Source: BA4 sp044376575
Lineage (GTDB): Bacteria > Bacteroidota > Bacteroidia > CAIKAF01
Direction: 5' to 3'
Assembly: GCA_044376575.1 (NCBI GenBank)
Contig: JBILKR010000005.1
Span: forward strand, 58,080 to 122,079
Length of the DNA: 64,000 bases
Shown piece by piece: positions 18,424-27,130 of this stretch. The position numbers were made by a program, and so were the translations under genes. The first letter of the stretch is position 1, and every line of letters begins with the position of its first letter. The notes beneath the pieces were generated by a model. It was not told the origin of the DNA, searched no databases, and saw only the letters and a list, made by a program, of their open reading frames with translations.

Positions 18424-21001
18424 GTTGTTTTTTAATTCTGTAATAAATAGAGATTATAATACCAATTACCATCAACACACAACCGGACCATAAAATATTT
18501 ATACCTGGAAAAATAATGGCTTGCATGATGATAAAATCATTGAATTTTCCACCTTTGAGTTCCGACATGCTTACTTCAACACTTCTTTTTTCAGGATTGA
18601 TTTGTTCCATCTCAACTTTTAAACCTGTTTCTTCTCCAGTTCCGGGTTTAGTGAATACCATGTTCCCTTTGATCTGATATTGCGTGCTAATTTCATCAAG
18701 TTTTTGACCCCTTACATTATATACGCTGAAAATGCCAACCAGATTAAGTACAAGTGAGTCAGTACTTACAGTGTCAATTGGTGACTTGGATTGTATCCCA
18801 TCAAATATAATGTAGAAACGTGAACCGAAAATGGTATCTTTTTCCTGAATGCTGAAATGCTGAGCTTCAGAATAGGCAGGTGCTGTTTCCTTATTTTTTG
18901 TTTTGTTTTTTAATCTGTCGATGTCAACATAAGTAACATGTGTAAAAATATCTTTATCAATAAAATGTTTGGTAGCGGGTTCAGGTGAATTTCCCATTCG
19001 CTCATTCATGATGAGTTTGGGATACAATGTAAATTCAGGTTTAAGTTTACCTTCTTCTAATTTAAAATAATCAACTTTATAATGTGCAATGTTACCGATG
19101 AGTGTATCGCCTTGATATGAAATATAGTAATCGTTCATTGGCAATGTATCACCTCGGTGTAACATGATATTCTCATTGTTTTTAAAATCAGGATTCAGTG
19201 CTTCAAGGTTAATTTGATTTGCGTTTTGAGAAATAAATTTTTGATGTCCTGCAGAAACTACTGCACCAAGTATTATCATTCCAAAACCGATGTGTGCAAT
19301 AGATGCACCGGCCATTTTAAAATTATTTTTCAAATAGCGTATAACATAATCTGCATTTGCAATTACTGTGAAGCCTGAAGCAAAGCAAAGTAATATGAGT
19401 TGAGGCTGATTGAAATCTTCAAATATTAGTCCTGCAATTAATGTAAGACCCAACGAAACGATGGCAGATAACATCAATTTATTGAGAAATACTTTTAATA
19501 TATTTTGTTTGTAAAGTAAAAATTGACTCACAGCCATCATGAATGTAACCAGTAATGCAATAATGGATTGCACCTGATTGTAGGTTTCTACTGAACCGGG
19601 AGCATAGCTTGAACCTATAAGTTTATTGATGACAGGTTTAGAAGTTTCAAATGTTAAATGAAGTCCAGATATTAGAAGCAATAAACTTCCTAAAAACATA
19701 AAAAACTCTCTTGAAAGGATTGATTCGGAGCCTTGCTCTCCAGGTAGTATACGCCCTGATTGATATATTGAAAATCCAAAAGATAGAATTGCAAAAGCAA
19801 GATATGCCCATTTGAGTATGGTTGAAAAATCGAAATAAAAACCGAAGAACAGGAGTAATAAAGAAATCAAAACATAACCCCGTTTCCATTTTTTATCCGG
19901 CATTAGAATAAATGGAGGTAGCCACATGAAGAAAAACAGATAAATTAATAATTGGCCTGTCATTCCAAGGTCTGTAAATGAATGAACAGAAGCATCTCCA
20001 AGCACACCGCTGCGCGTGAGGAATGTGGAATACAATACTAATACAAATGAAAGTATAATGAGAATATACGCCATCAAAAGAGATGTGCCTTTATTTTTAT
20101 GAATCAGCATCAGGTGCCCGCCGGCAACCAACGTAAGCCAAGGTACCAATGAAGAATTTTCAACCGGATCCCAAGCCCAAAATCCACCAAAATTTAAAGC
20201 TTCGTATGCCCAGGCTCCACCCATTAAAATTCCTGTTCCTAGAATTGCGATACCGGCAAAAGTCCATGGTAGTGCCGGTTTAAACCATTCAGTAAATTGT
20301 TTTCTCCACAAACCTGAAATGGCAAAAGCATAAGGAATTAATGTTAAAGCAAACCCCAAAAATAAGGTAGGAGGGTGGATGGTCATCCAGTAATTTTGAA
20401 GTGAAGGATTCAAACCTCTTCCATCTAAAGATTCAAGATAATTTGGATTTTGTGTAAATGGCAATCCGGCCATGTTGGGATGTTCTCGGGTGAGAATGAA
20501 AGGATTGGATCCGAGTTTATATTCTAAAACATTAGGAATGTCAATAATTACACCAAGTATCATTGATGTTAAAAATACCTGCACAATTGAAATGATCGCC
20601 ATAACGTATGGCTCCCAATCTTTTGATCTGAAAAGTAAAATAGAACCTAAAATTACATGCCAGAACATCCATAGTAAAAAACTGCCTTCTTGACCTTCCC
20701 AAAAAGCTGCAAAAATATATTTTGAAGGAAGATCTTTATTGGTATGTTGCCAGGCGTAATGATATTCGAAACTATGAGATAATAAAATGTAAAAAAGTGT
20801 TCCAATTATTCCTAATATGGAAAGCGTATGAATACCAAATGATACTTTTCCCAGTTTCTTCCAACCAACAATTCCCTCTATATTTTTAGTAGATAAATAA
20901 TATGCAAATGTTGATGTGAGTGCTGCTGCAAAAGCAAGTGATATAAAAATATTCCCTAAAATTCCAGGCAACAGGTTTTCTCCGACAAATTGCGTATTCA
21001 T
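18413..21001 (-). CDS. ccmF: Cytochrome c maturation heme lyase CcmF
   Basis: Multi-pass inner-membrane protein attaching heme to apocytochrome c. At 862 residues it is longer than the roughly 650 of the E. coli type but usual for Bacteroidota. About 15 membrane helices are seen. The WWD heme-handling loop 'GGFWAWDPVENSSLVPW' lies at residues 272-288, with 'MTIHPPTLFLGF' (conserved His209) before it. A large periplasmic domain (about residues 600-820) precedes the last helix. It directly follows ccmE on the minus strand with one base between, so the two form an operon for system I cytochrome c assembly. Confidence 0.92.
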   Translation of the reverse strand: MNTQFVGENLLPGILGNIFISLAFAAALTSTFAYYLSTKNIEGIVGWKKLGKVSFGIHTLSILGIIGTLFYILLSHSFEYHYAWQHTNKDLPSKYIFAAFWEGQEGSFLLWMFWHVILGSILLFRSKDWEPYVMAIISIVQVFLTSMILGVIIDIPNVLEYKLGSNPFILTREHPNMAGLPFTQNPNYLESLDGRGLNPSLQNYWMTIHPPTLFLGFALTLIPYAFAISGLWRKQFTEWFKPALPWTFAGIAILGTGILMGGAWAYEALNFGGFWAWDPVENSSLVPWLTLVAGGHLMLIHKNKGTSLLMAYILIILSFVLVLYSTFLTRSGVLGDASVHSFTDLGMTGQLLIYLFFFMWLPPFILMPDKKWKRGYVLISLLLLFFGFYFDFSTILKWAYLAFAILSFGFSIYQSGRILPGEQGSESILSREFFMFLGSLLLLISGLHLTFETSKPVINKLIGSSYAPGSVETYNQVQSIIALLVTFMMAVSQFLLYKQNILKVFLNKLMLSAIVSLGLTLIAGLIFEDFNQPQLILLCFASGFTVIANADYVIRYLKNNFKMAGASIAHIGFGMIILGAVVSAGHQKFISQNANQINLEALNPDFKNNENIMLHRGDTLPMNDYYISYQGDTLIGNIAHYKVDYFKLEEGKLKPEFTLYPKLIMNERMGNSPEPATKHFIDKDIFTHVTYVDIDRLKNKTKNKETAPAYSEAQHFSIQEKDTIFGSRFYIIFDGIQSKSPIDTVSTDSLVLNLVGIFSVYNVRGQKLDEISTQYQIKGNMVFTKPGTGEETGLKVEMEQINPEKRSVEVSMSELKGGKFNDFIIMQAIIFPGINILWSGCVLMVIGIIISIYYRIKKQRVS

Positions 21002-21002
21002 A

Positions 21003-21395
21003 TTATTTCACTTCTTGTGTTTGAGTATCTGAATATTTAGAAGGGCATTTGGTTAAAATATCTTTAGCATAAAAAACTTCATCTTTCATTTTTCCAATCA
21101 CCACAATTTGTTCTGATTTCTCAAAGTCCATTGGCTTGGCTTTATTGAGTAATACTTTTCTTTCGTTACCATCTTTATCCAGCAGATAAAAAGAAAATAA
21201 GTTAGCATTGTTTACAGGATTATAAATCATTTCTTTTTCCTTGTTTAATGTTCCTACTACATGGTATGTTCTGTCTGGATTGTTAGATGCTTCAGGAAAG
21301 GTAGCGTAGGTTTCAGAACCGGGCATTAGTGTATAAAAAATATAACCAATGGCTACAATCAATAAAACAAGTAAAATGAGATGTGATTTTTTCAT
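21003..21395 (-). CDS. ccmE: Heme chaperone CcmE, CxxxY type
   Basis: 130-residue membrane-anchored periplasmic heme carrier that hands heme to CcmF. One N-terminal transmembrane helix (residues 5-23) is followed by an OB-fold ('YHVVGTLNKEKEMIY', 'EQIVVIGKMKDEVFYAKDIL'). In the classical protein the covalent heme ligand is His in an HxxxY motif. Here the aligned position is Cys117 in 'CPSKY', giving CxxxY, the variant described in some sulfate reducers and archaea. First gene of the ccmE-ccmF-DUF2520 minus-strand group. Confidence 0.9.
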   Translation of the reverse strand: MKKSHLILLVLLIVAIGYIFYTLMPGSETYATFPEASNNPDRTYHVVGTLNKEKEMIYNPVNNANLFSFYLLDKDGNERKVLLNKAKPMDFEKSEQIVVIGKMKDEVFYAKDILTKCPSKYSDTQTQEVK

Positions 21396-21411
21396 ATCAA
21401 AAATATAATCG

Positions 21412-21419
21412 CAAATATA
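21412..21419 (-). promoter_or_regulatory. -7 box upstream of ccmE operon
   Basis: TATATTTG on the minus strand (consensus TAnnTTTG), 16 bases before the ATG. No clear -33 element was seen at N19-21. A second TATTTTTG lies closer, at 21398-21405. Confidence 0.4.
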
Positions 21420-21442
21420 ACGCTTTGTAATGTGTGCCGGTT

Positions 21443-22459
21443 CTATTTTTTTGAAATAATCATATTGCCTTTGAATTGGGTTTCACGAATTATTTTTTGA
21501 ATAATGGGCAAATAATATTCCTTGGCATAGGTTGGAAATTCAAATTCAATATGGTAATCAATTGTGTTTGTTGAGTTTTGTCTTCTGAAAAAATATAATA
21601 ATTGAGTTATATTTCTTACATATCCGTTCATATCCTTGTCAAATGATGCTTCAAGAATTTCAATTATTTCTGATGATGTCAGTTTTTCATTGGTTAATTT
21701 ATGTTTAAAATTAGGATATAATGATGTGTTTTTTTTCATCTGATCCCTGGTTTTAATAATAGTTTTACTCAATGGAATACTATCGTTAGCCAAAACTGAT
21801 GTAATATTAAAGTTCATTCTTCCGTCTGAAATGATAATATGTGAATTTGCGGTATCAACAGTTTGTGCATTCCAAAAGTTCGGATATAATGACTGAATGG
21901 AATCATTAGTGGAAGTAATGGTTTTATATACAAATGGCAGATATTGAAGCGAAGCAATCATTGCTTCCTGAACGGGAGCATAGGAAATCACATTTTTTTC
22001 ACCCATTTCGAAATAAAAAAGAAAGGCATTATATGTTGAATTGATATGAAAACGAACCAAATAAATGGTAGATACGTATCTCTTATCATTCTGAGCCATA
22101 AATGATAAGGTAAGCTTTTCTGCAGAATGTCCTCCCATGCTTCCGCTCCCAATCTCATTAACCTGAAGGTTTTTTATCTCCGGGTCGTCATACATATTAA
22201 GCATCATTTTTTTTAAACTGTCAGCATTAAATCGGTGACTAATTTTATAAAGCATTACATTGAATTCTGTACCTACCTGTTCTTCATAAATTATCCAGGA
22301 GCGTTTACTTGTATTTTCAATCTTATAATCTAAAGGAAATTGAAATGAAACGGGAAGATTTGGAATAGTATATGAATTATTTTTTTGGGCAATGGCATCA
22401 AAACGGATCGAAAACAGAACAATTATCAATAAGATGAACCTTGCTATCGATATAATCAT
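21443..22459 (-). CDS. Exported protein of unknown function
   Basis: 338 residues with an N-terminal signal peptide (hydrophobic residues 3-20, then 'DAIAQK'). I do not recognise the family with confidence. The middle part, with 'FPLDYKIENTSKRSWIIY', 'EFNVMLYKISHRF', 'GSMGGHSAEKLTLSF' and a closing 'MIASLQYLPF', has the layout of PsbP/DcrB-like folds, where a membrane-adjacent protein carries a curved beta sheet. That is only a suggestion. It lies upstream of ccmE on the same strand, 47 bases away, and is divergent from the secreted peptidase. No lipobox cysteine is present, so a soluble periplasmic or secreted protein is expected. Confidence 0.6.
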   Translation of the reverse strand: MIISIARFILLIIVLFSIRFDAIAQKNNSYTIPNLPVSFQFPLDYKIENTSKRSWIIYEEQVGTEFNVMLYKISHRFNADSLKKMMLNMYDDPEIKNLQVNEIGSGSMGGHSAEKLTLSFMAQNDKRYVSTIYLVRFHINSTYNAFLFYFEMGEKNVISYAPVQEAMIASLQYLPFVYKTITSTNDSIQSLYPNFWNAQTVDTANSHIIISDGRMNFNITSVLANDSIPLSKTIIKTRDQMKKNTSLYPNFKHKLTNEKLTSSEIIEILEASFDKDMNGYVRNITQLLYFFRRQNSTNTIDYHIEFEFPTYAKEYYLPIIQKIIRETQFKGNMIISKK

Positions 22460-22524
22460 AAAATTTAAAATTTTCAGGTGAAGATACTAGATGTTAGTAA
22501 CGTTTAATAAAAAATGAAATGATA

Positions 22525-22556
22525 ATTGTTTAGTTCTTTTTAACAGATTAATTTTG
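22525..22556 (+). promoter_or_regulatory. Promoter of secreted trypsin-like peptidase
   Basis: ATTG, a 20-base spacer, then TAATTTTG fits the phylum consensus. It ends 23 bases before the ATG at 22580. Confidence 0.6.
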
Positions 22557-22579
22557 AATAACATTTATTTAAAATCCCA

Positions 22580-25570
22580 ATGAAAAATTTATTTACTGTT
22601 TTTTCAAGTTTTTTATTCGTCTTACAATTAATAGCGCAGCAACCTGTGTCTCAATTGAGTGCAGGGGGGACTCCTTGGTCATCTAAGCATACTGATAAAG
22701 ACAGAGATATTGTTTATTTAACAATGCCATCTTTTGATGTTCAATCTCTGATTAATGAAGATGAATTGAATAAAAATAATAAGAATATTCCTTACCGCTT
22801 TGGGTATAATCATCTGGTAAATTATAATTTGAATAATTCAGGTAGCTGGATAAATTTAGAAGACGGGTCAAGAGTTTGGAGACTGGGAATATTCTCTACT
22901 GGTGCATTATCAATTAATCTTGCATTTCAATATGTTTCAATTCCTGATGGCGGGAAGTTATTTGTTTTTAATGCTGATAAATCTATTGTATTAGGTGCTT
23001 TTACTCAGCAATATATTTCATCAGATTTGATGTTGGGGACTGAATTAATCAATGGAGATTCTATTGTTGTAGAATATATTGAACCTGCAAATGCAATTGG
23101 GCAATCATCGCTTGAGTTATTCCGCATTACTCACCGTTACAGAGGAATAGATGCTTTTATGGAGAAAACATTTGGCACTTCGGGTTCGTGTATGAATAAT
23201 GTGAACTGTCCGGCTTATGCGCCTTATGATAATCAGATCAGATCAGTTGTGTGTCTAGTTTCCGGTGGAAGTGAGTTTTGTACAGGAGCATTAATCAATA
23301 ATACATGTAATGATGGTACACCATATGTCTTAACAGCAAATCATTGTGGAGCATCAGGATTTGGAAGTTGGGTTTTTCGTTTTAACTGGGAGGCTGCAGG
23401 ATGCACAAATCCCGGATCATCTCCATCAACAGCTCAATCAATATCAGGAAGTACTTCCAGGGCAAATAGTGCAGGAACGGATATGCGCTTAGTCCAAATA
23501 AATTCTGCCATTCCTGCAGCTTATGGTGTTTATTTTGCAGGTTGGGACAGGTCAACGGTTCCATCGGTTAATCCATATTGTATTCATCATCCGAGTGGTG
23601 ATATCAAGAAGATTAGTTTTACAACCGGAACTTCATCAACGGCTACGTATAGTTCTGCACAGTGTTGGAAAACTCCTACATGGACAGATGGAGTTACTGA
23701 GCCCGGTTCATCCGGATCACCTCTATTTAATAGCAGTGGTTTGATTATTGGTCAATTGTATGGTGGTCCATCTACATGTGCCTATGAGAATAATGCCGCC
23801 AACGGATATGATTTTTATGGAAGAGTTGATATATCATGGACTGGCGGAGGAACAAATTCAACTCGTTTGAGTAACTGGTTAGCTCCTGCATCTTGCGGTG
23901 CTGAGCCATCTTCGTTGAATGGATATGATCCCAATATGCCATCCATTGCACTGGATGCAACGATACCTTCAGTAACTTCTCCTGCTGCAACAGAATGTGA
24001 CGGAAATATTACGCCGGTTGTATTATTAAAGAACAATGGAACAACAACATTAAATACAGTTTCCATTAACTATACAGTTGATGCGGGTTCACCTGTATCA
24101 TTCCCTTGGTCAGGTAGTTTGGCCTCCAATGCATCAGTAAATGTTATTTTACCGGCCTTTTCAACTACAACAGGTGCACATACATTTACAGTATCCGTTT
24201 CAAATCCAAATGGCAGCCCGGATCAAAATACAGCCAATGATGCTACTACTGTTTCTTTTAATGTAGTTAATCCTACAGGTCTAACATTGCCTTATACAGA
24301 AGGATTTGAAAACGTTACTTTCCCTCCTTCAGGTTGGTTGAATGAAAATCCGGATAACAATTCAGGAAGTGCTTTATGGGTAAGATCTACAGCAGCATCC
24401 GGTTTTGGTAACAGCACAGCATCTGCCAGAATAGACCAGTCAAGTCCTGCAACATCTACTGCCGGTCAGGTTGATAATTTAATAACTCCATATTTGGATT
24501 TATCTGCTTCAACGAATCCAACACTATCTTTTAGTGTGGCCAATGCCAGATACAATGCTACTTATTATGATTCATTAATTGTATGGATAACTTCTGATTG
24601 TGGGGGAACATGGACACGCCTCGCTTCATACGGAAATAATACTGGATCAAGTCCATTGGCTACTGCTCCTGATGTTACAACTGCTTTTATTCCAACGGCA
24701 GCTCAATGGGCTACAAAAACATTAAGCTTGTCATCTTATGCAACACAAACCGCAGTAAGAGTTAGATTCCAGATGAGAAGTGGTTGGGGTAACGTAACAT
24801 TTTTAGATGATATCAATGTTTCATCATCTTTAGTTGGTCCTCCAACCTCATCATTCAATACGAGCTCAACAACTATTTGCGAAGGACAAAATATTAATTT
24901 TACTAATACTTCAGTTGATGCCACTTCTGTAAGTTGGTCATTCCCCGGAGGATCACCAGGCTCGTCAACTCAAAATAATCCATCTGTAATTTTTAATAAT
25001 CCGGGAACTTATACTGTTGTGTTAACTGCCACTAATACAAATGGAACAAGTACATCATCAGCAACCATTACTGTAAATACTTCTCCCAATGCTCAGGTCT
25101 CAAATGTTGGAACCATTTGTCAGGGCTCAATAGCAACTATTGCTGCAACGGGTGGAAGTAGTTTTCAATGGAGCACAGGGGCTTCAGGAAATTCAATTAC
25201 AGTTTCTCCTTCTGCATCTACTACATACACAGTAACGGTTACCGGAGTTAATGGATGTACATCTACAGCGATGACCACAGTGAACGTTGTCAATTGTTCT
25301 TCACTCAATGATTTGTCAAATTCTGATGCGTTAACGTTATATCCTAATCCTGTTACTAACTATTTTACATTACAATTACCTGTTGCTTACGACAATGATT
25401 TAACGGTTGAAATTTTAACCCCATTCGGACAATCTATTCAATCAAATACATGGTTTGCTAATCAGACAACGATGATTGTGAATACTGATAATTTTGCTTC
25501 CGGATTATATTTGGTAAGAATTTCAGATGGAAAGCAGTCTGTATTGAAGAGAATAGTTGTTGTTCAATAA
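22580..25570 (+). CDS. Secreted trypsin-like serine peptidase with PKD and T9SS domains
   Basis: 996-residue exported peptidase of the S1 fold, closest in look to lysyl endopeptidases. A signal peptide is followed by an N-terminal pro-region (to about residue 200). The catalytic domain contains paired cysteines and the triad His255 ('LTANHCGAS'), Asp301 ('SAGTDMRLVQI') and Ser378 ('EPGSSGSPLFN'). After it come a CARDB-like beta domain (about 450-560), a jelly-roll/MAM-like domain (about 575-755, 'PYTEGFENVTFPPSGW') and a PKD domain ('VSWSFPGGSPGSS', about 760-840). An Ig-like repeat and a type A sorting signal ('LYPNPVTNYF ... FASGLYLVRI') close it. Cleavage specificity is not shown by sequence. 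Transcribed alone and closed by a bidirectional terminator. Confidence 0.88.
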   Translation: MKNLFTVFSSFLFVLQLIAQQPVSQLSAGGTPWSSKHTDKDRDIVYLTMPSFDVQSLINEDELNKNNKNIPYRFGYNHLVNYNLNNSGSWINLEDGSRVWRLGIFSTGALSINLAFQYVSIPDGGKLFVFNADKSIVLGAFTQQYISSDLMLGTELINGDSIVVEYIEPANAIGQSSLELFRITHRYRGIDAFMEKTFGTSGSCMNNVNCPAYAPYDNQIRSVVCLVSGGSEFCTGALINNTCNDGTPYVLTANHCGASGFGSWVFRFNWEAAGCTNPGSSPSTAQSISGSTSRANSAGTDMRLVQINSAIPAAYGVYFAGWDRSTVPSVNPYCIHHPSGDIKKISFTTGTSSTATYSSAQCWKTPTWTDGVTEPGSSGSPLFNSSGLIIGQLYGGPSTCAYENNAANGYDFYGRVDISWTGGGTNSTRLSNWLAPASCGAEPSSLNGYDPNMPSIALDATIPSVTSPAATECDGNITPVVLLKNNGTTTLNTVSINYTVDAGSPVSFPWSGSLASNASVNVILPAFSTTTGAHTFTVSVSNPNGSPDQNTANDATTVSFNVVNPTGLTLPYTEGFENVTFPPSGWLNENPDNNSGSALWVRSTAASGFGNSTASARIDQSSPATSTAGQVDNLITPYLDLSASTNPTLSFSVANARYNATYYDSLIVWITSDCGGTWTRLASYGNNTGSSPLATAPDVTTAFIPTAAQWATKTLSLSSYATQTAVRVRFQMRSGWGNVTFLDDINVSSSLVGPPTSSFNTSSTTICEGQNINFTNTSVDATSVSWSFPGGSPGSSTQNNPSVIFNNPGTYTVVLTATNTNGTSTSSATITVNTSPNAQVSNVGTICQGSIATIAATGGSSFQWSTGASGNSITVSPSASTTYTVTVTGVNGCTSTAMTTVNVVNCSSLNDLSNSDALTLYPNPVTNYFTLQLPVAYDNDLTVEILTPFGQSIQSNTWFANQTTMIVNTDNFASGLYLVRISDGKQSVLKRIVVVQ

Positions 25571-25590
25571 CTTAAATAATGAATAAAATA

Positions 25591-25619
25591 AAGGCAGTGG
25601 AATTTAATTTTACTGCCTT
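25591..25619. terminator. Bidirectional terminator between peptidase and arsC
   Basis: AAGGCAGT (25591-25598) pairs with ACTGCCTT (25612-25619) across a 13-base AT-rich loop, followed by T-rich sequence. It lies between two convergent stops. Confidence 0.75.
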
Positions 25620-25621
25620 TT

Positions 25622-26035
25622 TTATTTGTTGAATTGCTTTGAAAAATTCAAACAAAAATTTTTGATTTCATCTCTTGTTTTTCGAAAAGCAGTATTTATT
25701 TCAATTTCTGTACCCTTAACTTTTGAAGGATCTGTAAAATTGTGATGTATTCTAATCCCATTACCCGGAATAAAAGGGCAATGTTCTTGAGCATGATCAC
25801 ATACTGTAATTATATAGTCGAAAAAAATATCTTTATATTCATCAATATGATTACTGGTATGAGTTGAAATATCAATATTATCTTCCATCATAATTTCAAC
25901 AGCTTTTTTATTTAAACCATGCGTTTCAATTCCGGCACTGTATATCTTAGCTTTATCACTTAAAAAATGCTTTAAATAACCGTGTGCCATCTGACTCCTG
26001 CAGCTGTTGCCAGTGCATAATACCAATATATTCAT
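25622..26035 (-). CDS. arsC: Arsenate reductase, low-molecular-weight phosphatase type
   Basis: Reduces arsenate to arsenite in the cytosol so that it can be pumped out. 137 residues. The P-loop CX5R is at residues 7-13 ('CTGNSCR') and the family end motif is 'NFTDPSKV'. Cysteines in the 'ITVCDHAQEHCPFIPG' segment (positions near 77 and 84) fit the Cys triad relay of the thioredoxin-coupled ArsC type. It directly follows acr3 on the minus strand with 13 bases between. No arsR regulator is seen in the window. Confidence 0.88.
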   Translation of the reverse strand: MNILVLCTGNSCRSQMAHGYLKHFLSDKAKIYSAGIETHGLNKKAVEIMMEDNIDISTHTSNHIDEYKDIFFDYIITVCDHAQEHCPFIPGNGIRIHHNFTDPSKVKGTEIEINTAFRKTRDEIKNFCLNFSKQFNK

Positions 26036-26048
26036 TGTAAATATAAAT

Positions 26049-27059
26049 TTAATAACGCCATTTGTTTGCCAGTTTCACCAGTGAAAGCATCACCGGAACT
26101 TCAATCAGTACACCAACCACAGTCGTTAACGATGCTCCTGAATTTAAACCGAAAAGTGATATCGCAACTGCAACAGCTAGTTCAAAAAAATTACTTGCTC
26201 CAATCATTGCAGCCGGAGCGCAAATTGCATGTTGTAATTTTAATTTGATACCAATAAACCATGATAAAAAAAATATAAAATAAGTTTGAAGAATTAATGG
26301 TACGGCAATAAGCAAAATAATCAGTGGCTGTTGTATAATTTTTTCTCCCTGAAAGGCAAATAAAAGTACCAATGTAGAGAGTAATGCAATAATTGATAAA
26401 GGTTTTAATTGTGGTATAAATTGATTAACGAACCAATCATTACCCTTTAATTTTATTAAAATTCTATTGATAAGATATCCTGTAATCAATGGTATCGCTA
26501 CAAAAATGAAAACAGATGTTATCAGTACATGATAGGGTATTTCGATGTTACTTACACCAAGTAATAATTTTACAATTGGAATAAATGCAAAGAGTAAAAT
26601 TAAATCGTTAACTGCAACTTGAATTAATGTATATGTAGCATCTCCTTTTGTAAGGTAACTCCAAACAAAAACCATTGCAGTACAGGGTGCGGCACCAAGT
26701 AAAATTGCTCCTGCAATATATTGTTGTGCATCTTCAGGACTTATAATTGATGCATAAATATTTTTAAAAAACACATAACCAAAAAATGCCATGGTAAAAG
26801 GTTTAATAAGCCAGTTAATAATAACTGTCAATGCTAATCCTTTGCTATTATTCATTACGTTTCTTACAGAGGTAAAATCAATCTGAACCATCATTGGGAA
26901 AATCATCATCCAAACCAATATGGCTACAGGAACATTAATAGTATTTACATTCCATCTCTCAATTACTTGAACAGAATTTCCTAATATTTTCCCAAGAATA
27001 ATTCCTGTGATGATACATAATAAAACCCAAATACTTAAGTACTTTTCAAATCGTCCCAT
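26049..27059 (-). CDS. acr3: ACR3-family arsenite efflux permease
   Basis: Ten-helix inner-membrane carrier exporting arsenite (or antimonite). From the ATG at 27059 it has 336 residues starting 'MGRFEKYLSIWVLL', as in other ACR3 proteins. The conserved helix-4 cysteine lies in 'GAAPCTAMVFVWSYL', followed by 'GDATYTLIQVAVNDL'; 'APAAMIGASNFFELAVAVAI' forms helix 9. An in-frame ATG at 27104 would add 15 residues but falls inside the terminator palindrome of the upstream gene, so I reject it. It forms an operon with arsC downstream. Confidence 0.9.
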   Translation of the reverse strand: MGRFEKYLSIWVLLCIITGIILGKILGNSVQVIERWNVNTINVPVAILVWMMIFPMMVQIDFTSVRNVMNNSKGLALTVIINWLIKPFTMAFFGYVFFKNIYASIISPEDAQQYIAGAILLGAAPCTAMVFVWSYLTKGDATYTLIQVAVNDLILLFAFIPIVKLLLGVSNIEIPYHVLITSVFIFVAIPLITGYLINRILIKLKGNDWFVNQFIPQLKPLSIIALLSTLVLLFAFQGEKIIQQPLIILLIAVPLILQTYFIFFLSWFIGIKLKLQHAICAPAAMIGASNFFELAVAVAISLFGLNSGASLTTVVGVLIEVPVMLSLVKLANKWRY

Positions 27060-27084
27060 TTCAAATGATTTTGTCGAAAATAAA

Positions 27085-27112
27085 AAAAGGGCTTGAATAT
27101 TCAAGCCCTTTT
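27085..27112 (-). terminator. Terminator of the DUF4397 surface gene
   Basis: A perfect 28-base palindrome (AAAAGGGCTTGAAT and its complement) begins about 19 bases after the stop at 27131 on the minus strand and is followed by T-rich sequence. It lies 26 bases before the acr3 ATG, so acr3 needs its own promoter or read-through. Confidence 0.85.
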
Positions 27113-27130
27113 AAATTGAAAAATATAAAC

